Assembly (NCBI GenBank): GCA_036362985.1
Contig: JAYGXS010000004.1
Location: 20,221,216 to 20,285,215, forward strand
Direction: 5' to 3'
Length of the DNA stretch: 64,000 nt
From: Ligula intestinalis
Lineage: Eukaryota > Platyhelminthes > Cestoda > Diphyllobothriidea > Diphyllobothriidae
The first letter of the stretch is position 1, and each line of letters starts with the position of its first letter. Shown here piece after piece: positions 9,690-20,429 of the stretch. The position numbers and the translations under genes are program-made. The notes beneath the pieces were generated by a model that made no database searches, was not told where the DNA came from, and was given only the letters and a program-made list of their open reading frames with translations.

Positions 9690-10400
9690 CGTCAGGCTCG
9701 ACACCTTAGGAGAGCCGACAAGGTTGCTAGCCTACGGTCAGGCTACCATCCTTACACTTCCCTCCTTTAATTTTCGGGGTTAATCTGCCGGGCAGTAATC
9801 TCCTCATGCCCTCGTCTACGGCATTTCTGACAAACGTGCTTCTTGAATGGACAGAAGCGAACAAAATGCCAGTCATCACTTTCCCAGTATGCTGATGGTG
9901 GCATTCTGAGTGTGGAGTTTTGGGAATTCTGAAGAGACATCGACCGCGCGTGGGTGACAGCCTAAACGCTTTTGATGGTAGACGTTGAACTGGATTGCTC
10001 CACGGTGGCAGAATCATGCTTAAGATTCTTGAGTCGCTGACACTCGGCCGTCAACGTCTGCAAGGTAAAGTCTGGGTCCTGCTCCCTTTTGGAGAGCAGA
10101 CGAGTCCTGGTTTCCGCATCACGAGGTGACTGCAGAGCGTTCACAAAGATGAGAGATTTAAACTGACCTTCTGTCATCTCTCGGAGCTTGAACCTTTCAC
10201 ACTCTCCGTTGATGATACAGGCGAGTGTCAGAAAATTGGGAATTTAGAAGATCCGCTTGAAACTATTCTCTCTGCCTCGTGTCCCCCAAGAACCTAGATG
10301 TTTCCATTAACCACCGCTGAATCAAACGAAGCCACGTGGAAGTACTCAGTCTAAAATGCTGTAGTTTCGTTGAATACTCACCTTCATCAGACCACCCACA
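9690..10400 (-). pseudogene. gag: Ty3 gag, central and zinc-knuckle part
   Basis: From high to low coordinates on the minus strand: RENSF near 10270, ACIINGECERFKLREM near 10190, an open segment 10177-9962 with FKSLIFVNALQSPRDAE, RLLSKREQDP and LTAECQRLKNLKHD, then in another frame HFVRFCPFKKHVCQKC near 9860 followed by GHE. The last part is a CCHC-type knuckle whose first Cys appears mutated to Tyr. This is the capsid end and nucleocapsid of a flatworm Ty3 gag. Pol does not follow below 9690. Together with 15470-15538 it appears to be one gag split by the CR1-like LINE between them. Confidence 0.75.
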
Positions 10401-10995
10401 CCTATTTCTGCTCTACTACTATCTTCCTAAGCAGTTTTTTTCTCTTGCACACTTTTTGAACAAGTCTCTCGAACTTACGTGTTTTTAGTCTCTATCTCAG
10501 TATAGAGGACACGCTTCTTGGAAATTTTTCAAGAATTGACTATATATTTCCAAAGTTTGGAATTGTCTACGTGGAAATCTCAATCCGGTCGCTCTGAAAA
10601 ATTCCTCTGCTGTGAATTATTTCCAAAGTTTGGAAATTGCTTCTTGGGCGTGTCGATTTTGTGAAAAACTCCTCTGCGCCCCAAAAATCTGCTCATCCCC
10701 GAATTTCACGCCGAGGCTGAGTCGTTATATCAATGTGTTGTTATATACCCTTATCCTAATATTGTCATAATATTTAGGATAAAAGTGACACACGTTAGGA
10801 CTCGCACGTTAGGATAAAAGTGAGTCTCACGTTATTCCTTAGGCAATTTTATAACCAAATACATTTCATTGTATCTGTCAGGAACTCAATATTTTACTCT
10901 GACTTGCTGTAACCTGCTTGTCTCAGTGAACTTGCACTATCTGGCCAATCGATCTTCTCTCCACCTCACTCTTACGGGCTCTTTGGTTTGCCTTC
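10400..10995. other. AT-rich stretch with short repeats
   Basis: No coding similarity. A motif ATTTCCAAAGTTTGG occurs at 10546 and again at 10619 (73-bp offset, a degenerate tandem duplication). An inverted repeat TATCCTAATATT / AATATTTAGGATA lies at 10751-10781, and TTAGGATAAAAGTGA occurs twice (about 10775 and 10810). It may include the 5' UTR of the plus-strand LINE. Confidence 0.5.
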
Positions 10996-11003
10996 CGACT
11001 TAA

Positions 11004-12714
11004 TTGACAGTATCAGACGCAGGTCGTAACACAAAAATCTTACATAGCATGGAGAGTTTAGATGCTACAAGCCCGTTATCACGAAACGTGTCGCCACCGC
11101 CGGATCTCGAACCCGGGTCGCCAAATCTGGTTATTAGCGGTTTAGCACCTCAGGCAGCCCGGCCACTTCGACACGGGCCCTTGACAACCATATCAAGATA
11201 CGACCAGAAAGTAACTGCCGATATGGCCACTTTGATAATGTTATTAATTCTCCACCTCCCGCCAAACGGCCAAGATGTCTACTACGTTTACCGAAGTTAG
11301 ACTGTGAGTACTTCGTCCTCCGCCAGGAGTTTTCGGAGATGAAGCAGGAACTTTACCACAAGGTAAATAAACTGAAACAAGAGATCTCCTATCTAAAAAC
11401 GCATATTCTTATCCAGCGGTTAAAACAGCCCTTGTCGGTCAAAAACCGGGGGTAAATAAAAGTACATATGCTCAGATAACCTCGGCCGGTAAACTTGAAC
11501 TTCGCATATCATCTGCCGAACCAAGTAAACCAGCGGACGTCTCGCTCGATCGCAAAGAAACTCAAATAAATCCGCAGTCCACGCCATCGTTACTCGGCTC
11601 AGGCAGCATTAGCAATGATCTGGATTTGCGTCCTAGCGTCACATAATTGCTCGATGCTGCACTAGAAAGAGATAATACAGAGGTCGATAAGATCACTAAG
11701 CCAAAAAAGCATAGGGCTAGAAAGTCTAAACGGGCCAGGGGTGTGCAGTCAGCTAACCCAAAAACCGGCACATCAGGACCCATCGAACCTAAAGTACCGG
11801 ATACAGATGCCCGCTGGGTCGTAACTCGTGAGCTCGCAACAGATGCACCAGTGAGTCACAAGCAGAATATAGTTGTAAAAGGGGCTCCAGAGATAGCGTC
11901 AACAATTACACAAGAACGAGTTGACGCTGATATTGACTTGGATTTGGACATGTCTGACGACACACCTAAAACCTGCATATCGGATCATGTGTCAAGCCCA
12001 CGGGCTACACCATCGTCACTCGGCTTAAGCGACACTAGCAATTATCGGGATTTGCATCCCAGCACAACATCGTTGCTCGACTCTGCACAAGAAAGCGATG
12101 ACCAAGATCATAACTCAAAAGAGGCATAAGCCTAAGAAGGCCAAAAGGTTCGCGGGTTTGCGCTCAGCTAACCCAATAGCCAGTACATAAGAACCGAGTG
12201 TACCGGATACAAGTGCTCCCTCGGCCAAAACACGTGAGCTCGCAACATATGCCCCATTGAGTCGCAAGCAGAAAATAGTTGGAAAGGGGCCCCAGAGTCA
12301 GAGTCGTCAATTGCACAAGAACGAACTGACCATAACGTGGGTCGTGTGAGAGTTAACGCCAAACCGTTGCTAAAACCAGGCGAGTCTTTCCGCATTCTTA
12401 AGGCATTTCGAATAGGGAAGGCTCCAACAGCTCCAGAATCAATTTCTCGGCCACGACCTCTAAAAGTTATTTTAGAAACTGAAGCACAGACGGAACTCTT
12501 GCTGGAGCGCAAACCATCCTTACGGAGTCTGCATTCGCAAGTTTTTTTCCAACCGGATTACGAGTTGAAAGAGCGGAGAAAGATGAGACAGCTAACAATA
12601 GAGCTGGAGAAACGAAGAACCAATGGCGAGACAAATCTCAAAATAAGAGAGGGACAAATAGTTCAAGTCAAAAGGACATCTCTCTGGTCGAAGCCGGTAA
12701 TAGTGACGGCCTAG
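11004..12714 (+). pseudogene. LINE ORF1, coiled-coil and basic protein, broken
   Basis: Three open segments (11004-11300, 11647-12129, 12337-12714) separated by stops. A predicted coiled coil lies around 11305-11420 (LRQEFSEMKQELYHKVNKL). A Lys/Arg-rich region follows (KPKKHRARKSKRARG near 11705). The last segment has RPRPLKVILETEAQTELLL and DYELKERRKMRQLTIELEK, resembling the RNA-binding C-terminal part of CR1-type ORF1 proteins (nucleic-acid chaperone binding the LINE RNA). The middle contains an approximately 405-425 bp internal duplication. Confidence 0.65.
11574..12345 (+). repeat. Internal tandem duplication in ORF1
   Basis: Unit 1 at about 11574-11935 and unit 2 at about 12000-12345 align throughout: CCATCGTTACTCGG at 11584 versus CCATCGTCACTCGG at 12010, and GAGCTCGCAACA at 11830 versus 12236. 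The offset changes from 426 to 406 because of small deletions. Divergence is perhaps 20-25 percent by eye. Confidence 0.85.
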
Positions 12715-12744
12715 CTGTCCCGCCACCGAAACCTAAGACATGCC

Positions 12745-13440
12745 CTCTTAAATTGGTCGTTTTAAATGCCAGATAACTGATTAATAAAATGCCTCTGCTC
12801 CAGACTCTGGTTTTCGTCAACCGCCCAGACATTGTTATGGTAACTGAGACATGAGCATCGGCCTGTGTAGCTGACTCTGAACTCTCTGTTCTAGGCTATG
12901 CATGCGTTCGGAACGATCGAAACAATGGCCGTGGCGGAGGAAGCTGCATCTATATAAAACAGCCACTTGCATTTCTCCCGTTGGACTATCCACAATTCAC
13001 GGCGGTGGAGGAGAGCTGCTGGCTACGAGTTATTCTAAAAAAACAAATACTCCTTACTTGTTGGCTGTGTTTATCGCCCACCCAATGTGGACTACGATCT
13101 TTGTCTCTCGCAGGCATTTCATGCCGCAGCTGACTTTAATCTTAAATATTGCTTGATTGCAGGTGATTTTAACCTTCCTGACGTACAATGGCTTCCACCA
13201 CCCGGTCCTTCAAAGTTCGAGAACTTACTTGAGGCAGTAGATATCGGCATGTGGGATCAGGTAGTCGATTTTCCCACTCAAGGAGCAAAAATACTCGACC
13301 TAATTTTTTGTAGGGGATGCAAACCACTTTCAGTGTCATCCTTAGACGCACTTTGGAGTTCAGACCATCTTACAGTTGTTAGTGAACTAGAACTGGAGGC
13401 GGACGAAACATTTTCCCAAAAGCATAGTTTTTTATCATGA
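12745..13440 (+). pseudogene. LINE ORF2, endonuclease part
   Basis: LKLVVLNAR at about 12752, DIVMVTET-stop near 12830, GYACVRNDRNNGRGGGSCIY near 12895, then in a shifted frame YCLIAGDFNLPDVQW near 13150, GAKILDLIFCRG near 13285 and SSDHLTVVSE near 13365. These are the N, E, D/N and SDH motifs of the LINE apurinic-like endonuclease. Segment 13087-13440 is open; upstream frames are broken. Confidence 0.85.
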
Positions 13441-13449
13441 CTTCCGATC

Positions 13450-14969
13450 AGCAAACATGGCGGACCTACTGGCACATCTAAACGCTCTCGATTGGTCTCA
13501 ATTTTTCCAATGTTTTCATGTAAATGTTCATACCGATGCACTGTACAAAGTGCTGGATCCACTCATCCTCCACTTTGTCCCCCGTAAGAAAGTAATATAT
13601 GTCAAGGATGAAGTGTACCTTCCTTTGTCGTTCCGTCGTAGGCTGCGTAAACTCTCGTCGTTTGCATCGGCAGAACGACACTTCCGTTCTGCCCTTGATC
13701 ACACTGATCTTTGAGCGGGCTAAGAAGCTCTCCGAAGAAAAGCAAATAGCCGATGAGGCCCACTTTGCTGAAAATCCTTCCCTAAATGTTGCGAAACTCT
13801 TCGCCTACAGTAAATCGCAGAGGAAAACGCAACACCCCATATTCTAAGACGCCTTAGGAAACCCCATAGCTGACGCTTAGGTGACCGCCGATAGCTTCAA
13901 TGCGTTCCTATCCAAAACGTTTAGTGAAAGCTCGTTCGCTGCACCTCCGGCTATCCGGGCTTGGACGGGTGCCGTCCTCGAAACCACAATTTTTACCCTC
14001 TGGGACATGACTGTAGCCACTCGTCGTTATCGTCATTCTTATAGTCCAGGACCAGATGGCGTCCCAGTTAGCCTTCTAAAAGCTGAAGCGAATTATATCT
14101 TTCCGTCTATTCTTTGTAAGGTATTTAATCTTGCTCTTGAGAGCGAAAACTTTCCTTCGTTGTGGAAGGAATCGCACATAATGCCTATTCGCAAGCACGG
14201 CCGATCGACGTCATTCGACAACTTTAGGCCAATAAATACACTTCCCGCAGCCTCGAAGATCTTGGAGACCTTGATCAAAGAAAAGATGATACGTCACTTG
14301 ACAGAGAACAACCTGCTCAATACAGCTCAAAATGGCTTTCTCGAGAAACGATCGTGTGACGCCTGCCAGCTCTCGTTCTTTTTTTTTTTTTTTTGTCAGA
14401 GCACTGTGCCCTGATAGTCTCGAAAGCACGCCGAACCACCGGATTTATCCTTAGCAATTTTAAGACTATCAAGGTAAGAACTAGCCTTTATGATATGTAC
14501 GTGAGACCTAGTCTTAAATACTGCTCGCCTCTATTCAGTCTTCTGCGCACTAGTGAACGGAAGAAAATAGAATCGGTGCAGCACTTCTTCACTAGAAGAG
14601 TTTTCACTACAAAACACCGTAACTTAGCCTACCAACAAAGGTGCGCACTTATAAAGCTGTATTCTCTGTGACTTCGTAGATTGCGGAAGGGTCTATTTTT
14701 ACTGTTTAAACTTTTGAATGGTCAAACCTTTAATCCTCTCAGTACAATAAGGCAGCTTGAGCACTCTCGATGCGCCAGTCATTGAGACGTATTTTTATTC
14801 CTTCCTATGGCACGTACAGTTAAGTACCGGCAATTCTTTTCAGTAAACGCCATATCAATCTGGAATAAGCTGCCCAAAAGTATTAAAACCCAGCAAAACT
14901 ACCCTATGTTTAAGAGAGCTGTAACTAGTTTTCTACATTCAGGACAACTTTCACGAATTTTGGGTGCTG
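13450..14969 (+). pseudogene. LINE ORF2, reverse transcriptase with catalytic core deleted
   Basis: The RT N-terminal half is open at 13881-14378 (SPGPDGVPVSLLK, WKESHIMPIRKHGRS, NFRPINTLPAASKILETLI, TAQNGFLEKRS). It then runs into a 16-T tract at 14379-14394. What follows is the RT C-terminus: RRTTGFILSNFKTI, YVRPSLKYCSPLFS, and near 14830 FFSVNAISIWNKLPKS ending at a stop about 14967. The stretch with YADD that should lie between them is absent, so the catalytic palm has been lost and the protein is non-functional. Confidence 0.85.
14379..14394 (+). repeat. T16 tract at the RT deletion point
   Basis: Homopolymer of 16 T exactly where the RT palm is missing. It is read as poly-Phe in frame. 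Confidence 0.9.
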
Positions 14970-15469
14970 ACTAGGTGGAATCTCTTTCACTCTGATGGCT
15001 TTCGTGAACTTTGAACGCCGCCAGGCTTCATGCTCAAGATAATGCTGCTGAAGCAGCAGCCCGCAGTCTGCTAACCCTTCAGCCGATAGCGCGCACCTTT
15101 TGCCGACAACCATTGAAGGAAGACTGAGAACACTGTGTTCTTGTGCCAACCCTCTCCATCTCGAACTAATGTCCTTAAACGATATGCAACATTTCTCCTT
15201 CTGATGTGTCAACTCAGCTGACAACTGTACATTTATTCCGTTTGTATAATACCTTTGAAGTCAGGTTATTTCACTTGAAACGAACTCACTATCTCACCCA
15301 GTATTGACAAAACACAAAACCTGAAACAAAACCAATACTGGCTGCAACATAGGGAGTTTGTTTTAGGTTTTTTCCGGTCTTCGAGGTTTTGGAAGGCGCC
15401 CAAGAGGTGCATTACCAACTCTTTACAGTTGCCTGTAAACTGGCATAATATACATATTATTATTATTAA
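14970..15469 (+). other. 3' UTR and triplet tail of the CR1-like LINE
   Basis: Ends with TATTATTATTAT at 15455-15467. The segment around 15348-15415 resembles 33270-33345, a second, truncated copy of the same tail. Confidence 0.65.
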
Positions 15470-15538
15470 TTCCGCCCTTTTCAGTTGAGCTTGCTGTTGT
15501 CGCATGATAGCTGGCAGTTGTTCCGCGGAGATGGCCAT
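15470..15538 (-). pseudogene. gag: Ty3 gag, N-terminal fragment
   Basis: Starts at the ATG at 15538, 21 bases below the LTR, and reads MAISAEQLPAIMRQQQAQL before continuing as LINE tail sequence from 15469. Short Gln-rich starts of this type are common in flatworm Ty3 gag. The continuation of gag appears at 10400-9690, on the other side of the LINE. Confidence 0.65.
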
Positions 15539-15548
15539 AGTGAGTTTT

Positions 15549-15559
15549 GCGTCACCAAT
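15549..15559 (-). promoter_or_regulatory. Primer-binding-site-like sequence
   Basis: ATTGGTGACGC immediately follows the LTR end (CAACA) on the minus strand, where a tRNA primer would anneal. The tRNA was not identified. Confidence 0.4.
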
Positions 15560-15926
15560 TGTTGTAATGGCTTCCCAAAGCTATTTTGATGCCGCCAGTC
15601 TCTTTGTGTCAGTTCAGCAAGGAGAACAACGAACCAGGTCGTAAGGGAAAGGACGTCGTTTATTGTGTCCCTTGACGGGGACTATATGATATGGAAGACT
15701 ATTGATGCGACCAATCAGATTGTGCCCTAATTCGCCTAGGGGCTTGATTGGCCATCTGGCCCCTTGGTCCTGGCCGCATTGGGTGACCTCACCGCGCACG
15801 ACTCTATCCTAGCCGGCTGATGTCACCTCTAGGCGCGCGTTGTGCGCGCGCCTTCATTGTCTGTAGGCGGGCCGATAATTTGACATGAAAGTTCACTCGG
15901 ATCGCCTGTTAGGAATAATCCCAACA
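15560..15926 (-). repeat. 5' LTR of the split Ty3 element
   Basis: On the minus strand it starts TGTTGGGATTATTCC and ends CATTACAACA, so it has matching 5-base inverted ends (TGTTG/CAACA), and is 367 bp long. It has an AATAAAC near 15664. It is followed by a primer-binding-like site and the gag ATG. On its other side it joins a Ty3 pol fragment, so it was either inserted there or formed by recombination between two Ty3 copies. Confidence 0.8.
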
Positions 15927-16405
15927 CTGCCCTTGTTTGAGATAAATCGTAGGATTTGAGACGCTTGTTCACCTGCAACGGAACCTTTTGCGTTTTTCTC
16001 TGCCCTGGTCGGCTAGAGGGTTGAGGCGAAACAGAGGAATTTCTCCTGTAAAATCGAGATTAGATTTGCCGCCGGCTGATTCAATTTCGCAGGTTTTAGC
16101 CCGGTTGATAGTGCACTTTTGCAAATGCAGTTAAATGACACGTCCAGGAGGCCGAGTTACTCGATCCAGTCGAGACCGAGTAGGTTGAGGTTCGGACAAT
16201 TGGTGACGTAGCACTTTCCTTTGAATTGGCTGTCATCGAAGGAAACGTCACATTCAAGTTTACTCAGGAGTTGGAGAAATCCTCCGGACCCAGTCATAGC
16301 CTTTTCGTCCAATGTGATCATCGGAGGCCGTCCAAGCTTCTGCCAGGTGCGCTTGGAGATAAGAGTGATGTCCGATGCTGTGTGAAGCTGAAGATATACA
16401 GGCGG
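15927..16405 (-). pseudogene. pol: Ty3 protease and start of RT, fragment
   Basis: Contains VYLQLHTASDITLISKRTW, matching the Ty3 aspartic protease with catalytic Asp replaced by His (usual form LDTASD), then NLLGLDWIE followed by a stop. Below this the frame decays towards the region between protease and RT. The fragment ends exactly at the LTR (15926). Its upstream end merges into RTE sequence at about 16400. Confidence 0.75.
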
Positions 16406-17330
16406 TACAGCTCGACATTGGAAATTCAATCCTGCCAGAAGACTCTTAAGAGGCATCGAAGACACCAAAAATCAAAGAGTTTGAGCGATAGGATGTATGC
16501 CTTTCTCACTGACCATGTTTTGCAGGCATATACTAACACCGGTTTGATTGATGCTTTTTATATCAGCAGCTTAGTACGTAAGCTGATGTCTGAGCGGGAC
16601 CGGAGTGGTCCGGCCAGCAGCCTAACTGCATTTCTAGCCTGTGCGATTTGGTTCTTGATTTCGTCTTTGGCCTGTCCGTTAGCTAGCACATTCTAGGCCA
16701 AATAGCGGAAGCAGTTAACTTCTTCAATGGGTTGACCGCTGGTAAACAGGGGTTGTGCTATGCTGAGATACGTAGTCAGGAGCTTCGTCTTGCGTACATT
16801 AATCGCCAAACCAACAGTTGCGGCGAAGCTGGTGATTTGGTCTAGCGTTGGCTCTAGTGACTGAGGGGTTATACCAAGAACGACAAGGTCATCGGCATTT
16901 TCCAGGCCAGGTACTCCGAATTCAGGACTGATTTCACATGCACAGTCAGGTAGAATTGATTAATGCATCACTCAGTCGATCACGAAGTTAAAGAGAACTG
17001 GGGAAAGAGGGCATCCTTGTCGAACTCCACAAGTCAGAGGGAAAGAATTTGACTTTTCACCAAGGGTTCTTACTCGGGCTGATGTTGTGCGATAGTAGGC
17101 TTTGGTTAGGATGACTGCTAAGATTACGCTCAGTCAAAAGTCTACGGAGAAGGATGGTTGCAAACACTTTGGCGGCTATAACTATGAGGCTAATGCCGCG
17201 GTAATTTGAGCATATTGTTATGTCACCGCGCTTCTGTACCGGTAAGATAATGGGCAGTGACCAAGCAGTGGAGATGACTTCGGTAGTCTTTATAGTCAAG
17301 TACAGTCGGTGAAGTGATTCAGTCAAAGCA
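16405..17330 (-). pseudogene. RTE ORF, reverse transcriptase domain
   Basis: Open at 17326-17057 with LPIILPVQKRGDITICSNYR, RGISLIVIAAKVFATILLRR. Then GVRQGCPLSPVLFNFVIDWV near 17030, NADDLVVLG near 16885 (Tyr of YADD replaced by Asn, both Asp kept), PIEEVNCFRYLA-stop near 16720, LLAGPLRSRSDI and SIKPVLVYACKTWSVRKA near 16530. The end LKLFDFWCLRCLLRVFWQD-stop reaches about 16410. Confidence 0.85.
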
Positions 17331-17807
17331 GAAAAATTAGTTTTGTAGGCTTATGCTGGGATACCATCTTCACCCGCTGCCTTCCGAACTTTCAGTCGTT
17401 GCAATACCGATTCTAGTTCACTTCTCACAGTCGCAGTCACTATCGTATGGAATTCCAGTTGATAGCTATAGGTTCGCAGGTGACCGTATAGGAGGATCCA
17501 GTAGCTCACCGAAGTGCTCTCGTCATCGATCGATTTTGCCAGCCATATCAGTTTTCACCCGACCCGAGTTGTCCCGATCAGTAGTGCAATGTGGTTCATA
17601 TTTGCTAGCTGCTTTACGCAAAAGGTAATAGGGCTGGTGGAAGTTACCAGAGTTGTAAGCTAATTCCATAGAGCCAGCTAACTCGATCCAATGGTTATGA
17701 CGGTCACATCTTGCTGATCGCGTACTTTGACGTCTCAATGAGCGGTATTTCTCTGAGTTTGACTACCAGGCGATTCTATTTTGTGCGGAGAGATAGAAGG
17801 TCGTTGT

Positions 17808-18925
17808 TCAGATACACTCCCTTCTCGGTCCTACCTGTTGTTGCAAGCCCGGTCCTCGTAGCGCGTCTCTCAAGTGTGGCCACTGAGTATTGGGCGAAGT
17901 TTGATTATCGTCGTTATCTGGAGGTTCGATGCGAACAGTGGATTGATCTCTGATTCGTGTTGTGAGACTTTCGTTGAACGCTACACGGTTATCTTTATTT
18001 GATAGTGCCATAACGTTGACACGTTTTTGGGGCAGTTTCTTACTTCGATTCGACAAGCGGGGCTTAAAGCGGGCATGGACAAGTACATGATCTGATCCAA
18101 GTTCCGCAACTCGAAACGGTCGGCTGTCGGATGCTGAGGTGGCCCACCTTGAGCTAACTAAGATGTAGTCTATCTTGCTTGCCGTTCGACCCTCGTTTGA
18201 ATACCATGTTAGCAACTGCCGATGGGGGTGTGGAAAACGAGTGTTTGGAACGACGAGATGATTATAATCAGCAAATGTTATCAATCCTTCTCCGTTTTCG
18301 CAATGTTGGCCCAGTCCGTATTTTCCGATGATGTGTCTCGTGGTTTCATCGCATGGGCCAGTCCAGGCATTCCAGTCTCCAGCGACAATAAACAAGTCTC
18401 TAGGGGGTATCCGCTGCTTGAAGGCATTCATAGAACTCAGTCTTAACTGCTTCCTCCGTTTGTGATGTTGGGGCAAAAACGGCAACCACAGACATATTTG
18501 CTATGGTGCCTTTGAAGCAGGCTGTGGCAACCCGCTATGAGATAGGCTCAAACGCTAAAAGAGTGTTATCCACCTGCTTTGTCATGGCTATTGCTTCCCC
18601 TATGCAGTTTGTTCGTTTGTGGTCCACTATGGATGAGCACGTACTCTGCATCCTCTTGTCAGACCTTGATTTCTCTCGTTCCGGATTCTGGGAGACGAAC
18701 TTCTAACAGACAGGCAACGTCTGTTTTATAGTCCCGCAATGCGCGTGCTAGGAGCGCTTGACGTCCGGCATCAAGCAATGTCCGCAGATTCCAACAACCG
18801 ATGTTTAATCTGCGTCGCGAATTAAGGGTACTGGCTTGCATGTTTAACATTCCGGGCACCAGACGACCACGGAGCGCGTCGCTTCCCGGGGACGCCGTAG
18901 AAGTATTGAGATCCCTGATATTCAT
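17808..18925 (-). pseudogene. RTE ORF, endonuclease domain
   Basis: Two open segments. 18925-18659 has LNIGCWNLRTLLDAGRQALL and VACLLEVRLPESG (the N and E motifs). 18485-17808 (225 codons) has FIVAGDWNAWTGP, ASKIDYILVSSRW and LGSDHVLVHARFK (D/N and SDH motifs). About 170 bp between them is out of frame. It belongs to the exonuclease-endonuclease-phosphatase fold; in RTE elements this nicks target DNA. All four motif groups are recognisable. Confidence 0.9.
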
Positions 18926-18944
18926 AAATAAATTTTATATTTTA

Positions 18945-19165
18945 GGCCCGGAGGGGCTCGTCATTGCAAACTTAGTGCTGTGGAAAAATAAATGCAAAGT
19001 TGATTAATGCTGCTCTCCGTGAGCAACCACCTAGGCAGCGGGAGCGTTTGGTAATGTAGGCAGATAAATTCATATTCGCCAACATATCGTCATTTTAAAA
19101 TAATAGTCAACACTCTGAAACGCATAGTGAACTAAGGAGGAAGTGGTGAAAAAAACTCCTACTAT
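18945..19165. other. No feature seen
   Basis: AT-rich with no recognised similarity inside the window; it may include the 5' UTR of the RTE element. Confidence 0.3.
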
Positions 19166-19169
19166 TAAA

Positions 19170-19830
19170 GCGGGGGCAGATTTCAGCGGACTCCCACTTA
19201 AAAAACAAAACGTAGGAGAAAATTACTGATTGTATAAAATTTAGGAGGTTGGTTGATAGGATTGATTGTAGTGCAATGAGACAGGAATGTTGATGAGAAT
19301 GTCTGAGGTTTGGAAACGCTTCTTGTCGTTGGAGAAATCATATAGCAGCAGAGGCTGCCGTTCACCACTGTAACGCCGCCCGACTGGATTTATGATCAAC
19401 CATCAGAGGGATGAGACCGGAGGAGGCCATCGCGGACAACAGGGTCGACAAGATGAGGGAATGGCAGAGGTCACGTGATCATCACCGAAACGCCGGAGAT
19501 GCGACCTTGTTGACTGCGGAGTCCAGTGACAAGCTGCCAAAAGTAGCAGAACCGCCATGAGCATGACTAGAGACCACGGAGCCCATCGTCAGGTTTGTTA
19601 AACGGGGAATGGAGACTGGCAATATTGATTGGACAGAGAAGAGGAGGAAACACTGTTGCAATTATCACTCTATAGAGGAAGAAAGAGACATATATGGAAA
19701 ACAATTTAATATAAATATAACCACCACAAATACCAGGGTGACCTTTTTCAAAGTCCAAATGTTCTGTGTTTGGGAAGGAAACGGATAACAAGGACTTTAT
19801 ATCTTTGTATTTATATCTTCGTATTGTCCA
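19170..19830 (+). repeat. Dispersed repeat W, copy 1
   Basis: Aligns in the same orientation with 23585-24105. Shared blocks include CATCGCGGACAACAGGGTC (19428 here; the partner has AATCGCGGACAACAGGGTC at 23715) and CAAATACCAG followed by GACCTTTTTC, with GGGAAGGAAACGGATAA near 19770. No reading frame. The family is not recognised. Confidence 0.6.
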
Positions 19831-19999
19831 TGAAGTTTCTTGAGAATTTTGTTACAGATGACGTCCCTGGCGTTACTTGCCATTGCCCTCTGTTTGCTCT
19901 AAGTATACTCACGTTGCCCGCGAACCGCCGGTGGGAAGGTCGAGGGTTGGATTTCGGTTCGCTACTACTAGGGAACCACAAATCTATCGACAGAATGTT

Positions 20000-20425
20000 A
20001 AGGCCTAGAAGGTTAACCCTAACAGCTACGATCTTTCAGGCCCATGACTTTTTAGGTGAGGAGAGGAGGTGGTGTGAGAGGCAGATTGATAGAAATAGTG
20101 TATTCTGCAGAAGGAAAGGAGAATAGATGGAAAGAGTTTTGACTCGCGGACTAGTGCATCCTTTCCCTAGTCGGGTCGGGTCCGGAGTTATGCCTGAAGG
20201 TAGACACCGCATTTTCGTCTTTGTCCCACGGAGTGAGGCCTACCTACTGAATGAGCGCCAGTCTACTAAAGCGGGAATCTCATAGGACAGATTGAGGTCA
20301 AGCCACTGTGGCTTGAGGCCAGAATGGGGGAGACATGGGTGGGTGCTTCAGTTGCATCTGGCAGCAGTGGCCTTGAGTGACTTTGTCTGTGGCGTCAAGA
20401 GTTGGGAGGGCGTCAGACAGACACG
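20000..20425 (-). repeat. Family X repeat, copy 1
   Basis: Reverse strand copy. Contains the family core GGTTAACCCTAACAGCTACG at 20011-20030 followed by ATCTTTCAGGCCCATG. It is most like the plus copy at 33680-34100: both share AGTCAAAACTCTTTC and CTATTCTCC preceding a CTGCAGAATACACTATT stretch. The outer part (TAAAGCGGGAATCTCATAGG) resembles the copy at 44050-44470. Confidence 0.75.
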
Positions 20426-20429
20426 AGCA

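Larger units (their letters stand above)
11000..15469 (+). mobile_element. CR1-like LINE inserted in a Ty3 gag gene
   Basis: Plus-strand ORF1 (11004-12714), ORF2 endonuclease (12745-13440), RT (13450-14660) and C-terminus (to about 14969), then a 3' UTR ending in a TAT/ATT triplet tail at 15455-15469. Short microsatellite tails rather than poly(A) are characteristic of CR1. Immediately beyond the tail the minus-strand Ty3 gag N-terminus begins. The 5' end is not defined. The element is broken by stops and an RT deletion. Confidence 0.85.
16405..18940 (-). mobile_element. RTE-clade LINE, broken
   Basis: The minus strand carries an endonuclease domain (18925-17960) followed by RT (17330-16405), without a separate ORF1, as in RTE elements. 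It is interrupted by several frameshifts and stops. The RT C-terminus is cut at about 16400 where Ty3 protease sequence starts. Confidence 0.85.

Noticed and set aside
17353..18446. Several plus-strand open frames
   Set aside because: Antisense to the RTE endonuclease-RT, which has clear motifs on the minus strand.
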